Below, in pieces: positions 1 through 3,877 of a stretch of 5,664 bases of DNA. A program made the position numbers and the translations under genes. Every line of letters starts with the position of its first letter. Within the stretch, counting starts at the first letter, position 1. This stretch comes from Thermoproteota archaeon (GTDB lineage Archaea > Korarchaeota > Korarchaeia > Korarchaeales > Korarchaeaceae), in contig JAGGTZ010000134.1 of the NCBI GenBank assembly GCA_021158805.1, positions 1 through 5,664 of the forward strand, in the 5' to 3' direction. Below the pieces are notes generated by a model that searched no databases, was not told the DNA's origin, and saw nothing but the letters and a program-made list of their open reading frames with translations.

Positions 1-140
1 CTCTTAGATGAATTCGAGCTCAGGTAATTTAGGAGGGCATCCACCAAGATTTCCTTCATGGTCCTGCCTTCCTCAAGCGCCCTCCTCTTCAATTCTCTGT
101 AGAGGTCTTCCGGGATGACGAAGCTCGTTTTGATATCCAT
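1..140 (-). CDS. Ribbon-helix-helix (VapB-like) antitoxin, C-terminus cut by window edge
   Basis: Reverse-strand reading from ATG at 140 gives 46 residues before the window ends, with no stop seen. The start MDIKTSFVIPEDLY has the ribbon-helix-helix layout: a short beta strand (residues 2-9), helix A (about 10-24, PEDLYRELKRRALEEG) and helix B after the turn at G25-R26-T27 (KEILVDALLNYL). Family members are small DNA-binding antitoxins that pair with a PIN-domain RNase (VapC) or another toxin and repress their own operon. The toxin normally follows the antitoxin, so it would lie left of position 1 and cannot be seen. The start is supported by a TATA box 23-32 bp upstream, which implies a leaderless transcript. 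A non-toxin-linked RHH regulator of CopG/Arc type is the alternative. Confidence 0.8.
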   Translation of the reverse strand, partial: MDIKTSFVIPEDLYRELKRRALEEGRTMKEILVDALLNYLSSNSSK

Positions 141-162
141 CAAGGTATAAGTACAGAAAACC

Positions 163-172
163 CTATATAAAG
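163..172 (-). promoter_or_regulatory. Archaeal TATA box for the RHH antitoxin gene
   Basis: Read on the minus strand this is CTTTATATAG. Its centre is about 27 bp upstream of the A of the ATG at 140, so the predicted transcription start coincides with the start codon. There is no Shine-Dalgarno motif between the two, which fits leaderless translation, common in thermophilic archaea. Confidence 0.6.
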
Positions 173-250
173 AAATACAGTAGCAGTTGGTGAAGGATTC
201 GTCGTCCTCACTATTGATCTCATGGTCTCCGGGGTTAGAGAGTATATCCT

Positions 251-279
251 GTCAGTCAATAGGAGTCCTAATCAATGAC
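251..279. repeat. 29-bp imperfect palindrome (possible operator)
   Basis: The sequence is symmetric about position 265. GTCA (251-254) pairs with TGAC (276-279), and TAGGA (260-264) pairs with TCCTA (266-270). By hand, 11 of 14 position pairs are complementary. It ends 5 bp before a plus-strand TATA-like AGTATAAAA, a position typical of an archaeal regulator site. No gene clearly starts downstream, so its target is unknown. Confidence 0.4.
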
Positions 280-382
280 TTGAAGTATAAAACAGGATTG
301 TTAGGCCTTCCACAAATTCAGGTTGCATCAGGAGATTGGAGACTGCAAGCATAGTTTTAGTGAGATAAGATTCCCACTAATA

Positions 383-420
383 GACTCATGATAAGAGTCA
401 TATTTATATTATTTGACTCA
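383..420. repeat. GACTC triple element flanking an AT-rich core
   Basis: GACTC occurs at 383-387 and 415-419, and its reverse complement GAGTC at 395-399. GAGTCA (395-400) and TGACTC (414-419) form an inverted repeat around the 13-bp all-A/T stretch 401-413, which itself resembles a TATA box. The 383-387/395-399 pair is also inverted, around a 7-bp spacer. The arrangement resembles a repressor-covered promoter, but this is inference from symmetry alone. Confidence 0.35.
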
Positions 421-444
421 TAATGTGAATCAGATATCACGTAC

Positions 445-467
445 GAGGAGGTCCTCACTGAGGAGGT
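445..467 (+). promoter_or_regulatory. Tandem Shine-Dalgarno motifs with a sandwiched anti-SD
   Basis: GAGGAGGT is present twice, 15 bp apart, and each copy is an excellent match to the archaeal 16S 3' end. CCTC (453-456) between them can pair with GAGG of the first copy (445-448, 4-nt loop), or, as TCCTC (452-456), with GAGGA of the second (460-464, 3-nt loop). The second copy precedes GTG at 473 by 5 nt, but that frame has only 13 codons. No real gene follows, so this may be the start of a decayed gene or a leader element. Confidence 0.4.
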
Positions 468-579
468 AACTTGTGTCAGCATCTCTCTCAAGAGATCCCC
501 CCAGTTCTTCCTAACCCTCGCATTTATAACTCCAGTTGAGCCTTCAGTCAGACGAAAGCAGTCCTCGGGGTTCGGGAGC

Positions 580-589
580 TAATATTTTA
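580..589 (+). promoter_or_regulatory. Archaeal TATA box for the DUF3782-type gene
   Basis: TAATATTTTA is centred about 29 bp upstream of ATG 614, placing the predicted transcript start at or a few bases before that codon. This favours ATG 614 over TTG 536, which would lie upstream of the promoter. No Shine-Dalgarno motif precedes 614, consistent with leaderless expression. Confidence 0.55.
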
Positions 590-613
590 AGAGATGAGAG
601 AGCTACTATACTG

Positions 614-1243
614 ATGCAAACGTTAAAAGAAGAGATACTCGATCTGCTGGAGAAGGACAAGGAGTTCAGGTACGCCGTTATGGGCCTCCTTGGGTATAAG
701 GAGATACTGGAGCGGATAGTCTCGCTGGAAGAACGCATAGTCTCGCTGGAGGAGGGACAGCAACGGCTGGAAGAACGCATGGGCTCTATGGAGAGGGAAT
801 TCCAGGAGGTGAAGGAGGAGTTCAACAAGCTAGCTGCTAGGGTTGAGGTCACCATAGGGAGCATGGGGAGGCGCTGGGGCTCCGACTTGGAGAGGATGGT
901 CCTCGAAATCTTCAAGGAGGTGCTGAAGAAGGAGGGAATAGAGCCTGGAGAGGTGAGGAAGTTCAGGTTCAGGGATGAGGACGGCACCGTTACCGGCGTC
1001 AAGGGAAGGATCGTTGATATAGACATCCTGATCAGGGACTCGAAGCTCTACGTTGTAGAGGTTAAATCTAGAGTGGAGCTGGATCATGTGGAGTACCTGC
1101 CCGAGAAGGTGAAGTTCGTGGAGAAAGCGTTGGGTAGGAAGATAGACGAGGTAATAGTGGTCGCCGTTAACGTGGATAAGGAAGCCTACGAGAGGGCCAG
1201 GGAGCTCGGGATCAAGGTGATATGCGGGCATGTAATAGATTGA
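614..1243 (+). CDS. Coiled-coil PD-(D/E)XK nuclease-fold protein, DUF3782-like
   Basis: The protein is 209 residues from ATG 614. It has three parts: an N-terminal helical segment (1-26, KEFRYAVMGLLGYKEIL), a coiled coil (about 27-75, built of LEERI/LEERM heptads), and an alpha/beta domain (about 85-209). The last carries a restriction-endonuclease-fold signature: a helix Glu (E93, in RRWGSDLERM), D135/D137 in VDIDIL and E149-x-K151 in VVEVKS. This order matches the archaeal and cyanobacterial DUF3782 family. The catalytic residues look intact, so metal-dependent nuclease activity is plausible, but the substrate is unknown for the family. A start at TTG 536 would add 26 residues of unlike composition; the TATA box at 580-589 and the usual family N-terminus favour 614. 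The gene is monocistronic. It may be a defence or DNA-maintenance factor, which is inference from fold and neighbourhood. Confidence 0.8.
   Translation: MQTLKEEILDLLEKDKEFRYAVMGLLGYKEILERIVSLEERIVSLEEGQQRLEERMGSMEREFQEVKEEFNKLAARVEVTIGSMGRRWGSDLERMVLEIFKEVLKKEGIEPGEVRKFRFRDEDGTVTGVKGRIVDIDILIRDSKLYVVEVKSRVELDHVEYLPEKVKFVEKALGRKIDEVIVVAVNVDKEAYERARELGIKVICGHVID
716..757 (+). repeat. 21-bp tandem duplication encoding coiled-coil heptads
   Basis: ATAGTCTCGCTGGAAGAACG begins at 716, and its near copy begins at 737, 21 bp (exactly seven codons) later. GCTGGAAGAACGCAT recurs identically at 724-738 and 766-780, 42 bp (two heptads) apart. The coiled coil therefore appears to have grown by in-frame heptad duplication within the DUF3782-like gene. 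Confidence 0.85.
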
Positions 1244-1593
1244 GGAAGTATCCAGCCTAGTATCATGCGAGACGGCACTTTAACCCCCCTTGCAGCCTCA
1301 GGTAGACCAAGCTGGATGATCTCTCTTTTGGGGAAAGGAGATCCTCATCTTGGGAAAGGCATCCGGTAGATTTCCTTAAGGTTCGGAATGCACGCTTAGG
1401 AGGATGCCTAAACCCATCATCAACGCTGTCCTAGATGTAAGTGGGAACCTCATCGGTATATGATCCCAGCTTCTCCAAGCCGATCTCTAGGGAATGTGAG
1501 ATATGGCTTAGCGCCCGATTTGTATGAGATAGCCCTTGATCCTTCACTGGTCAACTTCTCTGGGAGGTACGATATAGGAATTTAGCGTTGAAC
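1244..1593. other. Intergenic stretch, no supported gene
   Basis: Neither strand shows a convincing coding frame. Visible items are a strong hairpin (1318-1343), a small stem TTAGG/CCTAA (1396-1411), GGGAAAGG repeated 21 bp apart (1331-1338, 1352-1359), and a stretch at 1358-1377 resembling the 3' half of the RHH antitoxin at 36-56. A plus-strand open frame beginning with ATG 1460 ends with TAG shortly before 1586; it encodes about 41 residues and resembles no family I recognise. The stretch separates the convergent DUF3782-like and abiEii genes, so both transcripts must end near or within it. No T-run terminator is clear. Confidence 0.5.
1318..1343. repeat. Hairpin-forming inverted repeat downstream of the DUF3782-like gene
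   Basis: GATCTC-T-CTTT (1318-1328) pairs with AAAGGAGATC (1334-1343). There are ten base pairs, one bulged T (1324) and a five-base loop (TGGGG). It begins 75 bp after the stop at 1243. A clear U-tract is missing, so it is not a textbook terminator; it may stabilise a 3' end. Confidence 0.5.
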
Positions 1594-1608
1594 CGCGCGC
1601 GATCTGCT
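1594..1608 (+). repeat. Left copy of a 15-bp inverted repeat bracketing abiE and the larC remnant
   Basis: CGCGCGCGATCTGCT here is the exact reverse complement of 3334-3348. It lies 7 bp beyond the abiEii stop codon. Flanking bases also resemble each other (TTGA upstream with a 1-base offset, T-C/G-A downstream). It is described with its partner copy. Confidence 0.5.
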
Positions 1609-1615
1609 CACAATT

Positions 1616-2356
1616 TCAACAGTTCAGAGCAGAAGCGAGTTCTCGGTAGACATCCCAGAACTCCGGGAGGTGACCGAAAACCACTGGCTCAAGTTCCGAT
1701 CTCCAAGAGCGCTCGATCCCCTTCAACTTGGAGCACAGTTCTGACTGGCTCTTCATCCCGTAGAATTTAAGCTTCCTAGCCAAGAGATCGGGAACCACTT
1801 GAATCCCCTTCCTCAGCAGGAACCACGAATCGTAGAGGTCCCTCGCAGCTCCTCTTACTACTGCAGCCCTAATCTTCTCAGCAAGCGCTTCCCTCAGATC
1901 CATCCCCCTCAGGAAGACTATCGGAATTCCGTAGTGAGGCTCATCCAGCTTAACGGGTATTGGCTTCAAGAGGACCTCTTCCCTCCTGCTTATATCCACA
2001 CGAACACGGCATAGATCCTTCTCGGAGGTTGAGAGTGGCCCCCACGCATCCACCCTAAAGGTGAGCGTGTACCTGTCTTCCTTCAACACTCTCACGCGAT
2101 TCCTCAATCCGAGGAGCTCGAGCGACAGGCTCGCATCCTCTGGGCCCTCCCTTAGAACCCCCGCCTGGGAGAAGTCCAGATCATCCGAGAACCTGTTCAG
2201 CCCGTGGAAGAACCAGAGGTAGGTGCCGCCCTTCATTACCACCGGCCAGTCGCTTAATACGTAGAGCACGAGCGCCTGGACGTACCTCTTCTCCTCCTGC
2301 CAGGGCCTCAGTCTCCTAGCCCTCGCCAATCTTAAGATTTCCTCTCTGGTGAGCAA
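1616..2356 (-). CDS. abiEii: AbiEii-family nucleotidyltransferase toxin
   Basis: This 246-residue protein has the AbiEii nucleotidyltransferase pattern: K42-G-G-T45 with L47, then RFSDDLDF (55-62) giving the metal-binding aspartates, a later V-D (120-121) in RVRVDISRRE, and the helix ALAEKIRA (157-164) followed by R-x3-R172-D-L-Y-D176. Bacterial homologues are GTP-specific nucleotidyltransferase toxins that stop growth and can abort phage infection; the target is not evident from sequence. All recognised motifs are intact and the length is normal, so the toxin looks functional. The start is TTG at 2356, because no ATG occurs before the conserved core and the N-terminus LTREEILRLARARRLRPWQ fits the family. 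The complement of 2357-2370 contains GGTGGGTGAGGT as a possible ribosome site. The gene overlaps abiEi by 41 nt, implying coupled translation. Confidence 0.9.
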   Translation of the reverse strand: MLTREEILRLARARRLRPWQEEKRYVQALVLYVLSDWPVVMKGGTYLWFFHGLNRFSDDLDFSQAGVLREGPEDASLSLELLGLRNRVRVLKEDRYTLTFRVDAWGPLSTSEKDLCRVRVDISRREEVLLKPIPVKLDEPHYGIPIVFLRGMDLREALAEKIRAAVVRGAARDLYDSWFLLRKGIQVVPDLLARKLKFYGMKSQSELCSKLKGIERSWRSELEPVVFGHLPEFWDVYRELASALNC

Positions 2357-2915
2357 TGGACCTCACCCACCTTACGACTCTCTTGGCCCTGTAACCCCTC
2401 AGCCCGGAGTATCGCCGGGCCATACCTCCCAGTGTAGGAACGCTGACCTCGGAAAGCATCCACCCAGGAGGAGAGTACCCGAAGTAGATCATGTCGAGGA
2501 GAGCTTTCTCTGGTAATGCGACGAAAACATAGCTTCCAGCTCTATCCACCCTCCTGTAACCGAAGAAGAGTCTGGGCACCACCCTTCTGTACCTTATGCC
2601 GGAGACCTCGATGCTGTATCTTGTGGTGACGCATTCGATGCGGGACGGGACCTGATCGACCAAGCCGAGGAGGTAAAGGGCCGAGTGCATCGAAATGTAG
2701 GACGGCTCGATCAGCTGCGTCGCAACGATGAACTCGTCTCTGGTGAGGGCGATCACCCCTCTCATAGGTCTCCAGGCCCATCCCCTCTCTACCAGCCTGC
2801 TAGCGTACACCTTAGCGTGGTTTCGGGGTATTCCAAGGATATTGGACAGCTGGGCCATGTTGAAGACCGCCTTTCCCGAGGAGAGGAGCCTCTCCCTGAT
2901 CTCGTAAAGATTCAT
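2316..2915 (-). CDS. abiEi: AbiEi-family antitoxin and transcriptional repressor
   Basis: The protein has 199 residues. An N-terminal winged helix-turn-helix (about 15-60, with AQLSNILGIPRNHAKVYASR as the helix pair and RGWAWRPMRGVIAL as the wing) is followed by the AbiEi C-terminal domain. That domain is marked by EPSYISMHSALYLLGL (70-85), IEC-V-TT-R (93-99), FFGYRRV (117-123) and PEKALLDMIY (135-144). In characterised type IV systems this protein counteracts the AbiEii toxin without a stable complex and represses its own operon through the N-terminal domain binding inverted repeats. Here a 16-bp palindrome lies between its TATA box and its start. ATG 2915 is chosen because it precedes the winged helix by a normal distance and fits the promoter. 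The C-terminal tail (about 165-199) is very basic. The gene is first in a two-gene operon with abiEii. Confidence 0.9.
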   Translation of the reverse strand: MNLYEIRERLLSSGKAVFNMAQLSNILGIPRNHAKVYASRLVERGWAWRPMRGVIALTRDEFIVATQLIEPSYISMHSALYLLGLVDQVPSRIECVTTRYSIEVSGIRYRRVVPRLFFGYRRVDRAGSYVFVALPEKALLDMIYFGYSPPGWMLSEVSVPTLGGMARRYSGLRGYRAKRVVRWVRSIAHQRGNLKIGEG

Positions 2916-2928
2916 TCATCCAACCGAG

Positions 2929-2944
2929 GTAACAGATCTGTTAC
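2929..2944. promoter_or_regulatory. 16-bp perfect palindrome, probable AbiEi operator
   Basis: GTAACAGATCTGTTAC is perfectly self-complementary. It ends 13 bp upstream of the abiEi start codon and 3 bp from the TATA box, so a protein bound here would block TFB/RNA polymerase loading or the transcript start. Bacterial AbiEi proteins repress through inverted repeats in this position; that this AbiEi binds this palindrome is inference. Confidence 0.6.
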
Positions 2945-2947
2945 TCC

Positions 2948-2956
2948 TATTTAACG
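2948..2956 (-). promoter_or_regulatory. TATA box of the abiEi-abiEii operon
   Basis: On the minus strand this reads GTTAAATAG. A start about 27 bp downstream would fall near 2925, leaving a leader of about ten bases before ATG 2915. It overlaps no other gene, and the flanking 2957-2984 separates it from the larC remnant. Confidence 0.45.
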
Positions 2957-2984
2957 ATCACCCCCTCAAAGTAGTGGCGAGGCG

Positions 2985-3334
2985 CTACTCACGTAGTCCG
3001 ATTCTCCTCAGGGGAATGCCCTCCTCCCTAGAAATCCTCACCAGATCGTCATACTCTGACTTTACATTGCCCCTTTCCCTAATGCTGGATGCCTTCGCCC
3101 TGATCTCGTAGCTCCTACCCAACAGTTTCAGCCTAACGGTCCTAGCATCCCTCTCCGCGGCTACCCTAGGCAAAACTATCAACCTCACGCCCGCTCCCTC
3201 ACCAACAGGATTGTTAGCTCTCCAGCCCATTCAGGGTATGTAAGCTTCACAGCCCCAGCTATTGGTTGAGAGATGATTAACATCGCATCTTCATCGTCTG
3301 TAACGCCCCTATCGCAAGATAATGAGTAATCTCA
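2985..3334 (-). pseudogene. larC: Remnant of larC (nickel-pincer cofactor synthesis), truncated and frameshifted
   Basis: The last 68 residues of the frame ending at 2985 follow the C-terminal domain of LarC (DUF111): GVRLIVLPR, then RDARTVRLKL, then VKSEYDDLVRISREEGIPLR (residues 56-75), which matches the family's VxPEYxDxxRIAxExGxPLRE tail. LarC inserts nickel into the pyridinium pincer cofactor of LarA-type racemases. Full proteins are about 400 residues; here at most about 110 are recognisable. The ATG at 3230 is not a natural start, because the homology continues upstream in another frame. From about 3195 to 3331 that frame reads AVKLTYPEWAGELTILLVRE before joining GVRL, so a frameshift lies near 3194, and an in-frame stop at 3332-3334 ends it. 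The N-terminal two thirds are missing. Some bacteria express larC by programmed frameshifting, but the missing N-terminus argues for decay. Confidence 0.7.
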
Positions 3335-3348
3335 GCAGATCGCGCGCG
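3334..3348 (-). repeat. Right copy of the 15-bp inverted repeat, overlapping a 14-bp palindrome
   Basis: The reverse complement of this segment equals 1594-1608 exactly. It overlaps the perfect palindrome GATCGCGCGCGATC (3338-3351). The left copy retains only one arm of that palindrome. The pair encloses abiEii, abiEi and the larC remnant (about 1.7 kb). It could mark an insertion boundary or be two sites for one DNA-binding protein. Confidence 0.5.
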
Positions 3349-3544
3349 ATCAAGCAATACATAGGCCCGTGGCCATACATTCGCTGAGAAGCAATACCCA
3401 TCCCTCGCATAATTTAGCAGATCATTCTCCTTTTGTTGAGAGTTGGTTAGCTGCCAGTCTTTGCCTCTATGGATATTGCACGCTGGATTTCAATTCTATC
3501 CATTTTAAACTCTTCCACCCGCTCGTCACGTTCCTCAGAGATCC
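3335..3544. other. Intergenic or decayed region downstream of the tes operon
   Basis: No gene is supported. On the minus strand a charged open frame runs through to a stop at 3447-3449 and continues past the end of the small gene at 3545 in a different frame. A 33-codon frame (ATG 3410 to TAG 3309, minus) resembles nothing I recognise. AAGGAG followed by ATG ATC TGC TAA (minus strand) gives only three codons. No T-tract terminator is evident after the stop at 3545. Confidence 0.45.
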
Positions 3545-3853
3545 TCAACAGTGATCCGCGCTTGATTTGCTCTTTATGAGGTTTTTCCAGCTCATACTTC
3601 CCTCTATGAGTTCACTTAAAGTTATTCTCTCCTCTTTAATTACTTCGGGTGAGAATTCTCCTAGGGCATCCAAGAGCTCTTCCTTACTCATCTCCCTTTC
3701 ATCAAATACTACCTTTATTCTCTTGGTAAAACCGTTGACGAAAACCCTATAGATGGCAAGGTTCTCAGCTAGATCATGCTGCAGCTCGATTCCTTTCTCA
3801 GGAGTTATATCCGGAACTTTAAGCTCTAATTTTACTAGTTCCTTATCTTCCAT
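3545..3853 (-). CDS. Small ferredoxin-like-fold protein paired with the radical SAM gene
   Basis: The protein has 102 residues and belongs to no family I can name. Its predicted pattern is beta (6-13, LVKLELKV), helix (17-32), beta (33-40, AIYRVFVN), beta (43-50, KRIKVVFD), helix (55-66, SKEELLDALGEF), beta (69-76), then a helical tail. This beta-alpha-beta-beta-alpha-beta order resembles heavy-metal-associated (HMA) or ACT-like domains. The CxxC metal site of true HMA proteins is absent; the only Cys is the last residue. It follows the tes-type gene by 24 bp on the same strand, so the two are probably co-transcribed and it may be an accessory or partner of that enzyme (inference). ATG 3853 is preceded by a purine-rich GGGAAGGGAAGG. 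The last eight residues look unlike the rest, and a more protein-like continuation exists in another frame, suggesting a frameshifted C-terminus. Confidence 0.65.
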   Translation of the reverse strand: MEDKELVKLELKVPDITPEKGIELQHDLAENLAIYRVFVNGFTKRIKVVFDEREMSKEELLDALGEFSPEVIKEERITLSELIEGSMSWKNLIKSKSSADHC

Positions 3854-3877
3854 AGCTCATTCCTTCCCTTCCCTCTA

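Larger units (their letters stand above)
173..579. other. Intergenic region with regulatory-looking repeats, no supported gene
   Basis: No reading frame here looks like a gene. The region holds a 29-bp imperfect palindrome (251-279), a TATA-like AGTATAAAA (284-292), three GACTC/GAGTC copies around an AT-rich core (383-419), two tandem GAGGAGGT motifs (445-452, 460-467) and another TATA-like CATTTATAAC (520-529). Only very short frames follow the second GAGGAGGT: 13 codons from GTG 473, 22 codons from TTG 471. The region may be the remains of a lost gene with its promoter, or the promoter of an unrecognised small RNA. Confidence 0.5.

Noticed and set aside
291..304. 14-bp direct repeat AACAGGATTGTTAG at 291-304 and 3204-3217, with LTIL in the minus-strand frame at both sites
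   Set aside because: It hints at a second larC fragment, but one 14-bp match in this window is not rare enough and no further LarC-like sequence follows on either side of the first copy.
536..613. TTG at 536 as the start of the DUF3782-like gene
   Set aside because: The added 26 residues lack family character, no ribosome site precedes the TTG, and a TATA box at 580-589 would lie inside the coding region. ATG 614 fits both family and promoter.
544..1026. 160-codon open frame on the minus strand opposite the DUF3782-like gene
   Set aside because: Its serine- and leucine-rich sequence is what the complement of a charged coiled-coil gene yields. The plus-strand protein has clear motifs.
1588..2014. 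Short plus-strand open frames opposite abiEii
   Set aside because: They are shadows of a well-supported gene, with no start context or family resemblance.
2542..2954. Open frames overlapping abiEi on both strands
   Set aside because: The abiEi frame has clear domain motifs; the others are compositionally odd and lack support.
3309..3410. 33-codon minus-strand frame starting at ATG 3410
   Set aside because: It is Met-rich, has no ribosome site, resembles no known family and overlaps the larC debris in another frame.
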